DNA of 64,000 nt from Azotobacter vinelandii CA (GCF_000380335.1 NC_021149.1:1488001-1552000), one strand, 5' to 3'; numbered from the stretch's first letter, positions 28,736-38,792 are shown. Numbers and translations: made by a program. The notes: generated from the sequence alone by a model not told the origin.

Positions 28736-31054
28736 TCATGTGGCATTCGCCCCGCCCGGTAGCCAGGTATGCAGCATGTTGGCCAGGTCCTCGCGTCGCA
28801 AGGGCTTGGCCAGGTAGTCGTTCATGCCGGCGGTGCGGCAGCGTTCGCGTTCCTCTGGCAGGACATTGGCGGTCAGCGCGATGATCGGCAGCTCCGACCA
28901 GCGACCGTCCTGGCGAATCCGCCGGCTGGTTTCGTAGCCGTCCATCACCGGCATGTTGCAGTCCATAAGGATCAGATCGACCGGGCCGTGTTCCAGATAG
29001 GACAGCGCTTCGGCACCGTGGGGGGCGATGGCGACCTCGTAGCCCAGCTTGGCGAGCATCCCCTTGGCGACCATCTGGTTGACCGGGTTGTCCTCGACCA
29101 GCAGGACCTGGCGCTGTCGCGGCGTCGCCTGCACCGCCTCGAGGGCGGCGGGCTGAGGCTCCTCGACGGCCTGCAGGGCGCGTACCACCGCCTGGTACAG
29201 GGCCGCGCGGGAGAGCGGTCGGGCCAGTTGCTGGAGGGGCGCCAGGGCGTGTGTCTCCTCCCGTGGCAGGAAGCTGCCGTAGGCGGCCACCACCAGGAAG
29301 GGCGCACTGACCGCCGGACGCATGCCCAGCAGGCATTGCGGACAGTCGGTGATCAGCAGGTCGGTGCCGACTCCCGCCAGGCCGCTGCCGATGTCCAGGC
29401 GCCGATACTCCAGCCCCCAGCCCGGCAGGTGCATCTCCAGCAGTTGCGCCAGGCCGCTGCTGCCGGGGGTCATGCCGATGACGCGGCCGTGCAGCGGGAC
29501 ACGAGGCGTAGCCGGCGTGTGACAGGGCAACGGCAGCTCGACGGTGAAGGTGCTGCCCAGGCCCTCCTTGGAGAAGAAGGTGAGCTGGCCCTGCATGGCC
29601 TCGCAGAGCTTGCGGGTCAGGGCCAGGCCGAGACCGGTTCCGCCGTACTGGCGGGTGATGTTGGCGGTGGCCTGGGCGAACGGCTGGAAGATGCGTGTCT
29701 GGGCTTCCCGGGAGATGCCGATGCCGGTGTCGCGGATGACCAGCCGTACGTTCTCGCTGCTAGCCTGCAGGCAGACGTCGACCCGTCCGAAGCGGGTGAA
29801 CTTGAGCGCGTTGGAGATCAGGTTGCTGGCGATCTGCCTGACCCGCGTCGGGTCGCCGATCACCTGGGTCGGCAGCCCGGGGTCGATCAGGCAGGTCAGC
29901 TCGACGCCGGGCGCCGCGCTCTGCGAGAGCAGGGCGGTAGCATCCTCGATCAGTGCGCCGAGGTCGAAGGGAATCCGCTCCAACTCCATCTGGCCGGACT
30001 CGAACTTGGACAGGTCGAGTACATCGTTGAGCAGGCGGACCAGCACCTTGCCCGAGGCGTGCGCGACCGACAACTGCTGGCGCTGCTCGTTGCTGAGCGG
30101 GCCGTCGAGAGACAGGGACAGCATGCCGAGCAGGCCGTTCAGCGGCGTGCGGATCTCGTGGCTCATGTTGGCGAGAAAGGCCGAGCGCGCCTGGGCCATC
30201 TCCAGGGCGGTGCTGCGGGCAGCCTCCAGATCGCGGTTGCTCTGCGTCAGGCGGGCGTTGGCCGCCTCCAGCTCGGCGGTACGCGCGGAGACCATGTTCT
30301 CCAGCTCGCCGAGATATTCCGTCAGGCGGTTCTCGGCCTCGCGCCGCTGCTCGATCTCCTGGCCGGTCTTGCGCAGCAACTGGTTGATGGCCTGGACCAG
30401 GATACCGATCTCGTCGCTTTCATGGCGCGGCGGGCAGGGCAGCGGCCGGCTCTCGTTGGGGTTGTGTTCGCTCAGGCGCTGGATGATGCCGATCAGCGGC
30501 CGGGTCAGCATCCGGTTGAACACCACCAGCAGGAGCAGGGCGAGCAGCAGGCTGCTGGCGAAGCCGGTCAGCAGGGTGAGTCCGGAGCGTTCGAGAAAGG
30601 CGCTGCCGAAGGCATAGGTGTCGATTTCCAGGCGCAGGAAGCCGAGGGCTTCGTCGGGGGCGTGGGCAATGCTCAGCGGTGCCTCGAAGTAGCGCCTGGG
30701 CTTGAACAGCATGTCGCTGAACACCCGGTATTCGCTGTTCATCGCCGGGCGACTGACCGCCGCCAGGGGGCGCTGGTCGCTGCCGACGATCTCGGCACCG
30801 ATCACCGCCGGCGAGCGCAGCAGGCCGAGCAGCAGTTCCTGGGCCAGTTCGGCATCGATGTTGTAGGCGATGCGCGCCGCCGGGTTGAGGCTAATCTGCT
30901 GCAGACTGTTGATTTCGCGTTCGATGGATGCGCTCTGGCTGGCATAATCCAGGCTGATCTTCGCCAGGCTGAGCAAGGTACCGAGCACGAACGCCGCCAG
31001 TACCGCCAGCGAGGCCTGCTTGTAGGAGAGGCGGTTGGTTGGCGCTATGTTCAT
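28736..31054 (-). CDS. sagS: SagS-like hybrid sensor kinase
   Basis: This 772-residue inner-membrane hybrid kinase has helices at about 12-32 and 158-182, a periplasmic sensor between them, a HAMP-like region, and a coiled coil. The HisKA domain has the phospho-acceptor His299 (FLANMSHEIRTPLNG), the ATPase domain includes GGTGLGLALT, and a degenerate receiver-like linker lies at 520-630. A true receiver has Asp698 in LILMDCNMPVMDG. From memory, gene order (htpX, aminotransferase, msrB, gpx, kinase) matches that around SagS of P. aeruginosa, which controls the switch to biofilm growth. Naming by synteny is reasonable but unproven. Confidence 0.75.
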   Translation of the reverse strand: MNIAPTNRLSYKQASLAVLAAFVLGTLLSLAKISLDYASQSASIEREINSLQQISLNPAARIAYNIDAELAQELLLGLLRSPAVIGAEIVGSDQRPLAAVSRPAMNSEYRVFSDMLFKPRRYFEAPLSIAHAPDEALGFLRLEIDTYAFGSAFLERSGLTLLTGFASSLLLALLLLVVFNRMLTRPLIGIIQRLSEHNPNESRPLPCPPRHESDEIGILVQAINQLLRKTGQEIEQRREAENRLTEYLGELENMVSARTAELEAANARLTQSNRDLEAARSTALEMAQARSAFLANMSHEIRTPLNGLLGMLSLSLDGPLSNEQRQQLSVAHASGKVLVRLLNDVLDLSKFESGQMELERIPFDLGALIEDATALLSQSAAPGVELTCLIDPGLPTQVIGDPTRVRQIASNLISNALKFTRFGRVDVCLQASSENVRLVIRDTGIGISREAQTRIFQPFAQATANITRQYGGTGLGLALTRKLCEAMQGQLTFFSKEGLGSTFTVELPLPCHTPATPRVPLHGRVIGMTPGSSGLAQLLEMHLPGWGLEYRRLDIGSGLAGVGTDLLITDCPQCLLGMRPAVSAPFLVVAAYGSFLPREETHALAPLQQLARPLSRAALYQAVVRALQAVEEPQPAALEAVQATPRQRQVLLVEDNPVNQMVAKGMLAKLGYEVAIAPHGAEALSYLEHGPVDLILMDCNMPVMDGYETSRRIRQDGRWSELPIIALTANVLPEERERCRTAGMNDYLAKPLRREDLANMLHTWLPGGANAT

Positions 31055-31155
31055 GCAGTGGCAGGAGTCCAGATGCTAGCCGCGTAGGATAACTCAAGCA
31101 TGTCTCGGGCTGGCAGAACCCTTCATGCATTCTGATTATCTATAAAGGACGGATT

Positions 31156-32037
31156 GTGAACGCCAGATTGAACGAATTTCTTGACCAGGCGCAGGTCCTG
31201 CTGGACCGTCTCGAACCCCTGTTGCCGGCCGTGCAACCCCCGCTCGACTGGAGCCGCACCCTGGCGGCGCGCTGGCAGCGCAGCGGACGCGACGGAGCGC
31301 TGCTGCCGTTGCAGGTGAACCTGGACCTGCATCTGGCCGACCTGATCGGTGTGGACAGCCAGCGCGATCAACTGTCGCGCAACACCCATCAGTTCGTCGC
31401 CGGCCTGCCCGCCAACCACGCCCTGCTGTGGGGTGCCCGTGGTACCGGTAAATCCTCCCTGGTCCGCGCCCTGCTGGCCGAGCATGCCGGAGCCGGCCTG
31501 CGCCTGATCGAGATCGAACGCGACCACCTGGCCGACCTGCCACGGGTGGTCGAGCGGCTGGTCGGTCTGCCGCAGCGCTTCGTGCTGTTCTGCGACGACC
31601 TGTCCTTCGAGGCCGGCGACGGCGACTACCGGGTGCTCAAGAGCGTGCTGGACGGTTCCCTGGAGCGTGCGCCGGACAACGTGCTGCTCTACGCCACCTC
31701 CAACCGCCGCCATCTGGTGCCGGAGCGGCAGAGCGACAACGACAACTGGCAACTGGTGGACGGCGAGGTGCACCCGAACGAGGCCGTGGAAGACAAGATC
31801 GCCCTGTCCGACCGCTTCGGTCTGTGGCTGTCCTTCTATCCCTTCACCCAGGATCACTACCTGTCCGTGGTGCGCCACTGGATCTCGGTGCAGGCCGGAC
31901 AGTGCGGACTGGCCTGGGACTGGGACGAGTCCCTGGAAAAGGCGGCGATTCGCTGGGCCCAAGGGCGCGGCAACCGTAATGGTCGCTGCGCCTACCAGTT
32001 CGCCCGCCACTGGGTCGGCCTGCAACTGCTCGGATGA
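31156..32037 (+). CDS. DUF815 AAA-type ATPase
   Basis: This 293-residue predicted ATPase has a Walker A at LLWGARGTGKSSLVRALL (about residue 95) and a Walker B at FVLFCDDLSFEAGD (about 145). The family DUF815 has an AAA domain and a C-terminal helical part, here with SDRFGLWLSFYPFTQDHYL near residue 222. Its cellular partner is not known. It lies upstream of the tRNA cluster and divergent from the kinase gene, with no other gene in its unit. Confidence 0.82.
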   Translation: MNARLNEFLDQAQVLLDRLEPLLPAVQPPLDWSRTLAARWQRSGRDGALLPLQVNLDLHLADLIGVDSQRDQLSRNTHQFVAGLPANHALLWGARGTGKSSLVRALLAEHAGAGLRLIEIERDHLADLPRVVERLVGLPQRFVLFCDDLSFEAGDGDYRVLKSVLDGSLERAPDNVLLYATSNRRHLVPERQSDNDNWQLVDGEVHPNEAVEDKIALSDRFGLWLSFYPFTQDHYLSVVRHWISVQAGQCGLAWDWDESLEKAAIRWAQGRGNRNGRCAYQFARHWVGLQLLG

Positions 32038-32085
32038 CCGTCCAGTGCCGGGAAGTCCTTGATTTGGAAAATCTTTGTTCGGGTG

Positions 32086-32114
32086 TTGACGGCTTTCGAA
32101 AGGCTCCCTAGAAT
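32086..32114 (+). promoter_or_regulatory. Sigma-70 promoter of the tRNA cluster
   Basis: The elements TTGACG (32086-32091) and TAGAAT (32109-32114) are spaced by 17 bp, about 75 bp before tRNA-Glu. The GCGCCCC stretch just after the -10 resembles a stringent discriminator, as in stable-RNA promoters. Confidence 0.8.
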
Positions 32115-32187
32115 GCGCCCCACTTCCAGCGCCGACGCGAAAGCCAGGTGCTGGAAGCCGGAAGATCCGTTACAAGCTCCAGGCCGC

Positions 32188-32263
32188 GTCCCCTTCGTCT
32201 AGTGGCCTAGGACACCGCCCTTTCACGGCGGTAACAGGGGTTCGAGTCCCCTAGGGGACGCCA
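32188..32263 (+). tRNA. tRNA-Glu (UUC)
   Basis: This 76-nt tRNA has anticodon TTC in loop CTTTCAC, acceptor GTCCCCT paired with AGGGGAC, a T-loop TTCGAGT, and encoded CCA at 32261-32263. It is first in the cluster, 2 nt before tRNA-Gly. Confidence 0.97.
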
Positions 32264-32265
32264 AA

Positions 32266-32341
<76 letters not shown>

Positions 32342-32459
32342 AGTTCTCGAAGGCGTCGATGATACGAGTCGTCACTTTCACCACAAGGTTCGAGCGAGGA
32401 GCCTTGAGGATCTGGCCGGAAAGGGCCGTTCGATCCGAAAGTCCGAAAGGACTGCCCGC

Positions 32460-32535
<76 letters not shown>

Positions 32536-32541
32536 AATTCG

Positions 32542-32575
32542 CGAAAACGCCGCCGCTCGGGCGGCGTTTTCGTTT
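32542..32575 (+). terminator. Terminator after tRNA cluster
   Basis: A 13-bp stem (CGAAAACGCCGCC with GGCGGCGTTTTCG, loop GCTCG) lies seven bases after the second tRNA-Gly. T residues follow on both strands. Confidence 0.88.
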
Positions 32576-32597
32576 CCGGTCCCGACCAGACCTCGCG

Positions 32598-32621
32598 AGC
32601 CCGCCATTCGGCGGGCTTTTC
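32598..32621. terminator. Second hairpin after tRNA cluster
   Basis: An 8-bp stem (AGCCCGCC with GGCGGGCT, loop ATTC) is followed by TTTT on the plus strand. It lies just before the stop of the convergent PA2817-family gene and may back up the first terminator. Confidence 0.65.
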
Positions 32622-32625
32622 GCGT

Positions 32626-33033
32626 TCAGTGCCTGCTGCTGTCTTCCGGCAGGGCGAGCATCTGTTTTTCCCGGTTCCAGTCGAAAGGCTTGTCCTGTTC
32701 TTCGGCCTCGAAGCGGCGTTCGTCGAGTTCCTGGTACAGGGCGATTTCCTCGTCCGGCATGAAATGCAGGCAGTCCCCGCCGAAGAACCACAGCAGGTCG
32801 CGCGGCACCAGGTGGGCGATCTGCGGATAGCGGTGGAATACCTGGCAGATCATGTCCTGACCCAGATGGCGATCCTCTGGGATCTTCGGCAGGGACATCA
32901 GCAACTCGTCGAAGCGTTCCATGAACAGCGCATGGCTCTCGTCGGAGACTTGTTCGGCTTCGCCCAGTGCGATGAGCAGGGCACGCAGTTGGGCGAGCAG
33001 CGCGAGGTTGTGGTCGAGGTAGGACGTGGGCAT
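32626..33033 (-). CDS. PA2817-family conserved protein
   Basis: This 135-residue soluble protein has no recognised catalytic motif. It is conserved in pseudomonads next to the long acyl-CoA dehydrogenase gene and is called after P. aeruginosa PA2817 (from memory). Visible features are an acidic helical body and aromatic stretches VPRDLLWFFGGDCLHFMPDEE and QDKPFDWNREKQML. It lies 98 bp downstream of the dehydrogenase on the same strand, probably in the same transcript. Function is unknown. Confidence 0.65.
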   Translation of the reverse strand: MPTSYLDHNLALLAQLRALLIALGEAEQVSDESHALFMERFDELLMSLPKIPEDRHLGQDMICQVFHRYPQIAHLVPRDLLWFFGGDCLHFMPDEEIALYQELDERRFEAEEQDKPFDWNREKQMLALPEDSSRH

Positions 33034-33131
33034 GGGATACCTGCGATGAAATGGGTGCGAAGTATAACAGTCCGCTGCGCCGCTTCCCTTCGCACCGCGG
33101 GGCCGATGTGCGCGGGCACGCGGGTTCGTTC

Positions 33132-35579
33132 TCAGCGAACCCTGCCTTCGCTCAATTGGACCTCTTCGCGGGCGAAATCGTCGACCCGTATGACCCGCAT
33201 CCGCGCCTCTTCCGCCGCCCGCAGGGCAGCGGCTTCGGCGTCGTCCAGCACACCGCCGGCCTGCGCCGCATCGATCGGATCGACCCCGGGAGGCGGACGC
33301 AGCCGGCCGTCGCGAAGCGCCGCGCGCAACTTTCCGGCGCTGTCCCGGGTGGCGGTGAGCCGCTCGAAGGCCTGGCGCAGGGCGCCGAGCGGCTGCTCGG
33401 GGGACTGCGGACGATGACAGCCGTCGAGCAGCGCCGCCAGGGCCGGATCGTCCTCGGCACGGCCGAGGATGGCGGCGATCCGGGCATCCAGTCGGTCGGA
33501 CGGCCCCCAGTGGCGACGACCGAGGGGAAAAACCAGGAAGCGCAGCAGCACGCCAAGGGCACGACCGGGGAAGTTGGCGAGAATGCCGGCCAGGGCTTCT
33601 TCGGTCCGGGCCAGTGATTCTTCCATGGCCCAGTCGAGCAGGGCGCGCTGCTCGTGGGGTTGTCCCTGATCGTGATAGCGCTTGAGCGCGGCCGAGCCGA
33701 GATAGAGGTGGCTCAGGGCGTCGGCCAGGCGTGCCGAGAGACGCTCGCGGCGTTTCAGTTCGGCGCCGAGCCGTAGCAGGCTGAGGTCGGCGAGCAGGGC
33801 GAAGGCCGCCGCCAGGCGATTGAGGGCGCGGAAGTGGCGGCGGCTCGGGGCATCGCCCGGTACCCGATCCAGCCGGCCGCCACCGAGACCGAGCAGCAGG
33901 CTGCTGGCGGCATTGCCGACGATGTGGCCCAGGTGTCCGCGCAGCACCGCATCGAATTCGTCCAGCGCGCCGGCCTGATCCGCCCGGCGGGCGAGGTTCA
34001 TCTCCCGCAGCAGATAGGGATGGCTGCGCACGGCGCCCTGGCCGAAGATCATCAGGTTGCGGGTGAGGATGTTGGCGCCTTCCACGGTGATGAAGATCGG
34101 TGCGATCTGCCAGAGGCGCGCCAGGTAATTGCCCGGGCCGAGGATGACGCCCTTGCCGCCGTGGATGTCCATGGCATGGGCGATGCATTCGCGGGCACGC
34201 TCGGTCGCCTGGAACTTGAGGATGGCCGAGAGTACCGCGGGTTTCTCGCCGAGATCCACCGCCCCGGCGGTGAGCAGGCGCGCGCTGTCCATCAGCCAGG
34301 CGTTGCCGCCGATGCGCGCCAGGGCTTCCTGGATGCCCTCGAAGCTGGCCAGCGGCACGCCGAACTGCTCGCGGATGCGTGTATAGCGCCCGCAGGTGTA
34401 GCTGCAGCTCTTGGCTACGCTGGTACCGACCGCCGGCAGGGAGATCGAGCGCCCCACCGCCAGGCATTCCATCAGCATCGACCAGCCTCTGCCGATCGTC
34501 GCTTGGCCGCCGATGAGAAAATCCAGCGGCACGAATACGTCCCGGCCGGCGTTCGGCCCGTTCATGAAGGCGGCGCCGAGCGGCAGGTGGCGGCGACCGA
34601 TCTCGATGCCCGGCGTGTCGGTGGGGATCAGCGCCAGGCTGATGCCCAGCTCTTCGCGGTCGCCGAGCAGATGGTCGGGGTCGTAGGTCTTGAAGGCCAG
34701 GCCGAGCAGGGTGGCCACCGGGCCGAGGGTGATATAGCGCTTCTCCCAATTCAGGCGCAGGCCGAGTACTTCTTCTCCCTGCCACAGGCCATGGCAGACG
34801 ATGCCGCTGTCGGGCATGGCGCCAGCATCGGAGCCGGCATGCGGGCCGGTCAGGGCGAAGCAGGGGATTTCCCGGCCGTCGGCCAGGCGCGGCAGGTAGT
34901 GGCGGCGCTGCGCATCGGTGCCGTAGCGCAGCAGCAGTTCCGCCGGGCCCAGGGAGTTGGGCACCATCACCGTCGAGGCCAGATCGCCGCTGCGGCTGGC
35001 CAGCTTCATCACGATCTGCGAATGGGCATGGGCGGAAAAGCCCTTGCCGCCGTACTCCTTCGGGATGATCAGGGCGAAGAAGCCCTGCGCCTTGATGAAG
35101 GCCCAGGCCTCGGGCGGCAAGTCGAGGCGCTGGCCGATCTCCCAGTCGCTGACCATGGCGCACAGTTCCTCGACGGGGCCGTCGAGAAAGGCCTGTTCTT
35201 CCGCAGTGAGACTGGGCTTCGGGTAACCCAGCAGCCTGTTCCAGTCCGGTCGCCCGCCGAACAGCTCGCCGTCCCACCACACGCTGCCGGCCTCGATGGC
35301 TTCGCGCTCGGTGTCGGAGAGGGGCGGCAGGGCCTTGCCCAGCCAGCTCAGCAGCGGGCCGCTGAAGTAGCGCCGCCGCAGGTGCGGCGCGAGCAGCGGC
35401 AGGACGAGCGCCAGCCAGGGCAGCCAGAGCAGCGCCAGCAGCCAGCCGGGGGCATCGCCGGAGAGTCCCATGGCGATCAGGTACAGGGCGAGCAGTGCCA
35501 GGGCGGGCAGGGCCGGCGTGCGCAGATGGGCCAGCACGAGCAGGCCGATGGCCAGAAGCAGAAGCCAGGCGAGCAGCAT
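33132..35579 (-). CDS. FadE-like acyl-CoA dehydrogenase
   Basis: This 815-residue enzyme, about the length of E. coli FadE, catalyses the first step of fatty-acid beta-oxidation and passes electrons to ETF. Two N-terminal hydrophobic helices (residues 1-55) suggest membrane attachment. The dehydrogenase core covers about 100-480, with FALTGPHAGSDAGAMPD and AMDIHGGKGVILGPGNYL. The C-terminal FadE extension fills the rest. The start at 35579 gives a GGAGG site six bases upstream. The in-frame ATG at 35585 touches that site and is less likely. Confidence 0.88.
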   Translation of the reverse strand: MLLAWLLLLAIGLLVLAHLRTPALPALALLALYLIAMGLSGDAPGWLLALLWLPWLALVLPLLAPHLRRRYFSGPLLSWLGKALPPLSDTEREAIEAGSVWWDGELFGGRPDWNRLLGYPKPSLTAEEQAFLDGPVEELCAMVSDWEIGQRLDLPPEAWAFIKAQGFFALIIPKEYGGKGFSAHAHSQIVMKLASRSGDLASTVMVPNSLGPAELLLRYGTDAQRRHYLPRLADGREIPCFALTGPHAGSDAGAMPDSGIVCHGLWQGEEVLGLRLNWEKRYITLGPVATLLGLAFKTYDPDHLLGDREELGISLALIPTDTPGIEIGRRHLPLGAAFMNGPNAGRDVFVPLDFLIGGQATIGRGWSMLMECLAVGRSISLPAVGTSVAKSCSYTCGRYTRIREQFGVPLASFEGIQEALARIGGNAWLMDSARLLTAGAVDLGEKPAVLSAILKFQATERARECIAHAMDIHGGKGVILGPGNYLARLWQIAPIFITVEGANILTRNLMIFGQGAVRSHPYLLREMNLARRADQAGALDEFDAVLRGHLGHIVGNAASSLLLGLGGGRLDRVPGDAPSRRHFRALNRLAAAFALLADLSLLRLGAELKRRERLSARLADALSHLYLGSAALKRYHDQGQPHEQRALLDWAMEESLARTEEALAGILANFPGRALGVLLRFLVFPLGRRHWGPSDRLDARIAAILGRAEDDPALAALLDGCHRPQSPEQPLGALRQAFERLTATRDSAGKLRAALRDGRLRPPPGVDPIDAAQAGGVLDDAEAAALRAAEEARMRVIRVDDFAREEVQLSEGRVR

Positions 35580-35759
35580 GGGCATCCTCCCGGGTAGGGG
35601 CAGACCGGCGCATGGGCCTGCCGGAAGGCGCGATTCTCCTGAGGATAGTCGAGTGCGGCTGGAGGCGGTCGGGGCGATGGGCTCTCGAGGCCGCGGTTGC
35701 AATCGTGGCGCCTCGCCCCAATATGCCGCTTTCCCGATCAGTTACGTGCGCATATTCCC

Positions 35760-36692
35760 ATGAGTTCCGCCCTGTCCATCCGGCAGCTGACCAAGACCTA
35801 CGCCAATGGTTTCCAGGCCCTGCGGGGCATCGACCTGGACGTGGCCGAGGGCGATTTCTTCGCTCTGCTCGGCCCCAACGGAGCCGGCAAGTCCACCACC
35901 ATCGGCATTCTCTCGACGCTGGTGAACAAGACCGGTGGCAGCGTGCAGGTGTTCGGTCACGATCTCGATCGCGACCCGAGCGGTCTCAAGCGCTGCCTCG
36001 GCGTGGTGCCGCAGGAGTTCAACTTCAACCAGTTCGAGAAGACTTTCGACATCGTCGTCACCCAGGCCGGCTACTATGGCATCCCGGCGCGCATCGCCAG
36101 GGTCCGCGCCGAGCAATACCTGACCCAATTGGGGCTGTGGGACAAGCGTGACCTGCCGTCGCGCATGCTCTCCGGCGGCATGAAGCGGCGCCTGATGATC
36201 GCCCGGGCGCTGGTCCACCAGCCGCGCCTGCTGATCCTCGACGAGCCGACCGCCGGGGTGGACATCGAACTGCGCCGCTCGATGTGGAGCTTTCTCGGCG
36301 AACTCAACCGCCAGGGCATCACCATCATCCTCACCACCCACTACCTGGAGGAGGCCGAGCAGCTCTGCCGCCATATCGGCATCATCGACCACGGGCGGAT
36401 CGTCGAGCACACCAGCATGCGCGAGCTGCTGAAGAAGTTGCACCTGGAGACCTTCCTGCTCGACCTCAAGGAGCCGCAACTGGTCGAGCCGCAATTATCG
36501 GGCTATCCGGCGCGGCTGGTGGACGACCATACCCTGGAGGTGCAGGTGGAGAAGAGCCACGGCATGACCGCGCTGTTCGCCCAACTGGACCGGCAGGGCA
36601 TCGAGGTGCTCAGCCTGCGCAACAAAACCAATCGCCTGGAGGAGCTGTTCGTGTCCCTGGTGGAGAAGAGTCTCGACGGAGTGGCGCCATGA
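35760..36692 (+). CDS. yadG: ABC exporter ATP-binding protein (YadG-like)
   Basis: This 310-residue ATPase has Walker A LLGPNGAGKSTTIGIL (near residue 38), a Q-loop, the signature LSGGMKRRLMIARAL, and Walker B LLILDEPTAGVD. It pairs with the permease that overlaps its stop by four bases. The family drives export of unknown hydrophobic compounds in gamma-proteobacteria. The ATG at 35760 starts MSSALSIRQLTKTY. The start region gives no clear ribosome binding site. Confidence 0.88.
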   Translation: MSSALSIRQLTKTYANGFQALRGIDLDVAEGDFFALLGPNGAGKSTTIGILSTLVNKTGGSVQVFGHDLDRDPSGLKRCLGVVPQEFNFNQFEKTFDIVVTQAGYYGIPARIARVRAEQYLTQLGLWDKRDLPSRMLSGGMKRRLMIARALVHQPRLLILDEPTAGVDIELRRSMWSFLGELNRQGITIILTTHYLEEAEQLCRHIGIIDHGRIVEHTSMRELLKKLHLETFLLDLKEPQLVEPQLSGYPARLVDDHTLEVQVEKSHGMTALFAQLDRQGIEVLSLRNKTNRLEELFVSLVEKSLDGVAP

Positions 36693-37468
36693 GTCTGGAG
36701 CTGCGCGCCAACCTGGTCGCCCTGAAGACCATCGTCGTCCGCGAAGTGAACCGCTTCCTGCGCATCTGGCCGCAGACCCTGTTGCCGCCGGCGATCACCA
36801 TGGTGCTGTACTTCGTGATCTTCGGAAACCTGATCGGCGGACGCATCGGCGAGATGGGCGGCTTCGCCTACATGGACTACATAGTGCCCGGCTTGATCAT
36901 GATGGCGGTGATCACCAACTCCTATGGCAACGTAGTGTCGAGCTTCTTCGGCAGCAAGTTCCACCGTTCGATTGAGGAACTGATGGTGGCGCCGGTCTCG
37001 CCGCACATCATCCTGCTCGGCTATGTCATCGGCGGCGTGCTGCGCGGCCTGGCGGTGGGACTGATCGTCACCCTGCTGTCGCTGTTCTTCGCCGATCTGC
37101 AGGTGCATCACCTGGGGCTGATAGTGCTGGTGGTGCTGCTCACCGCGAGCATCTTTTCCCTCGGTGGCTTCGTCAACGCGGTGTTCGCGCGCAACTTCGA
37201 CGACATCTCGATCATCCCGACCTTCGTCCTGACGCCCCTGACCTACCTCGGCGGAGTGTTCTACTCGATCGACCTGTTGCCGCCGTTCTGGCAGGCGGTG
37301 TCGCTGGGCAACCCCATCCTGCACATGGTCAACGCCTTCCGCTACGGCATTCTCGGCGTCTCCGACATCCATATCGGCGTCGCCATCGGCTTCATGCTGC
37401 TGGCCAGCGCGCTGCTGTACGCCTATTGCCTGCGTTTGCTGGCGAGCGGACGCGGCTTGCGCCAGTAG
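36689..37468 (+). CDS. yadH: ABC-2 type permease (YadH-like)
   Basis: This 259-residue inner-membrane protein has six helices in the ABC-2 layout, with MVLYFVIFGNLIGGRIG in the first helix pair. The family signature lies in LTPLTYLGGVFYSI (residues about 181-194). It forms the pore for the ATPase encoded upstream. Start and stop overlap (ATGA), so the two proteins are made in a coupled way. The substrate is unknown. It is convergent with the sensor kinase gene. Confidence 0.88.
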   Translation: MSLELRANLVALKTIVVREVNRFLRIWPQTLLPPAITMVLYFVIFGNLIGGRIGEMGGFAYMDYIVPGLIMMAVITNSYGNVVSSFFGSKFHRSIEELMVAPVSPHIILLGYVIGGVLRGLAVGLIVTLLSLFFADLQVHHLGLIVLVVLLTASIFSLGGFVNAVFARNFDDISIIPTFVLTPLTYLGGVFYSIDLLPPFWQAVSLGNPILHMVNAFRYGILGVSDIHIGVAIGFMLLASALLYAYCLRLLASGRGLRQ

Positions 37469-37496
37469 GCCGGGCACAGCCGGCGCATGGTCGGCT

Positions 37497-38792
37497 TCAG
37501 GCGAATTCGAGGATGAAGCGCGTCCAGCCCTCGCTGGACTCGCAGCGGATCTCCCCGCCATGGGCGCGGACGATGGAGCGGGCCAGGGCGAGGCCCAGGC
37601 CGGCGTGCTCGCCGTCGCCTTCGCGCCGTGCCGGATCGACCCGGTAGAAGCGGTCGAACAGTTTCGGCAACTGCTCGGGCGGTATGGCCGGGCCGCTGTT
37701 GCCGACCTCGAGGCGCAGGCGGCCCGGGGTGCCGCTCAGCTCCAGGCGGATCTCGCCGCCGGCCGGAGTGAAGCGCAGAGCGTTGTCCAGCAGGTTGGAC
37801 AGCGCCCGGAGCAGCATGCCGCGGTCGGCCATCAGCCGGGCATCGCCACGGCGTTCCAGGCGTATCCCGGCATCCTCGGCCAGCGGTGCGAAGTAGTCGA
37901 GCAGCGTGTCGATCTCCGCGCCGAGCGCCAGCGGCTCGCGGTTCGGCAACAGCAGGCCGTGGTCCGCCTTGGCCAGCAGCAACATGTCGGCGACCATCTG
38001 CGCCAGCCGCTGCAGTTCCTCCAGGTTGGAATGCAGGGCCTCGCGGTACTCCTCCAGGGCGCGTGGCCGGGAGAGGGTCACCTGGGTCTGGGTCAGCAGG
38101 TTGGACAGTGGCGTGCGCAACTCGTGGGCGATGTCCGCGGAGAAGGCCGAGAGCCTGGCGAAGGCATCCTCCAGCCGCGCCAGCATGGCGTTGAAGGCCT
38201 GCGCCAGTTCGGCCAGCTCGGCGGGCTGGCGGTCCTGTTCCAGGCGGGTGGTCAGCGAGCTGGCGGAAATCCCGCCCGCCACCTCGCCCATCCGCCGCAA
38301 CGGGCGCAGGCTGCGGCGCACCGCCCAGGCGCCGAGCAGGGCGGTGGCCAGGGCGGACAGACCGACGCCGAGCCAGATCATGCGCTGCATGTCTTCGAGA
38401 AAATGCCGGTGGTGAGCGATGTTCAGGCGCACGACCAGCCGCGTGCCATCGGCGTTCCGTGCCTCCAGGGTGCGCTGGGCGGCGGGATCGCTATCGGGGA
38501 GGCTGTCGAACCAGAGGCGACCGTCGCCGCCGATGATATGCAGGCTCAGCTCCGGATGCCGGGCCAGCTCTTCCCGCACGGCGGGCAGGCGGCCCGGCAG
38601 GTCCGCCTGGTCGGCGACGCCGTCAAGCAGGCCGCGCAGCACCGCCAGTTCGCCCGCCAGTCGTTGCCGGTCGAGTTCGACGAAGTGCGCCTCGCTGGCC
38701 TGGTTGAAGAAGAGCCCGGCGAGCAGCGAGACGGCCGCGCTGCAGACGGCGAACAGCAGGCTCAGGCGCGTACCGAGGGACAGCGGCCTCAT
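37497..38792 (-). CDS. Heavy-metal-type sensor histidine kinase
   Basis: This 431-residue CusS/CopS-type kinase has TM helices at about 8-30 and 150-172, with a periplasmic sensor between them. A HAMP region and the H-box [17 protein letters not shown] (His near residue 225) follow, with an ATPase domain ([14 protein letters not shown] and [16 protein letters not shown]). The gene's ATG overlaps the stop of the response regulator by four bases, so both are co-translated. Family members sense copper or silver in the periplasm. No metal resistance genes are adjacent. Confidence 0.82.
   Translation of the reverse strand: MRPLSLGTRLSLLFAVCSAAVSLLAGLFFNQASEAHFVELDRQRLAGELAVLRGLLDGVADQADLPGRLPAVREELARHPELSLHIIGGDGRLWFDSLPDSDPAAQRTLEARNADGTRLVVRLNIAHHRHFLEDMQRMIWLGVGLSALATALLGAWAVRRSLRPLRRMGEVAGGISASSLTTRLEQDRQPAELAELAQAFNAMLARLEDAFARLSAFSADIAHELRTPLSNLLTQTQVTLSRPRALEEYREALHSNLEELQRLAQMVADMLLLAKADHGLLLPNREPLALGAEIDTLLDYFAPLAEDAGIRLERRGDARLMADRGMLLRALSNLLDNALRFTPAGGEIRLELSGTPGRLRLEVGNSGPAIPPEQLPKLFDRFYRVDPARREGDGEHAGLGLALARSIVRAHGGEIRCESSEGWTRFILEFA

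Noticed and set aside
28107-29336. A 409-codon minus-strand open frame across gpx and the end of the kinase
   Set aside because: It is antisense to glutathione peroxidase and out of frame with the kinase. No domain features.
28769-31087. A 772-codon open frame on the plus strand opposite the SagS-like kinase gene
   Set aside because: It mirrors the real kinase gene, has no domain pattern, is rich in Gln/Ala/Gly typical of antisense GC-rich frames, and lacks a ribosome binding site.
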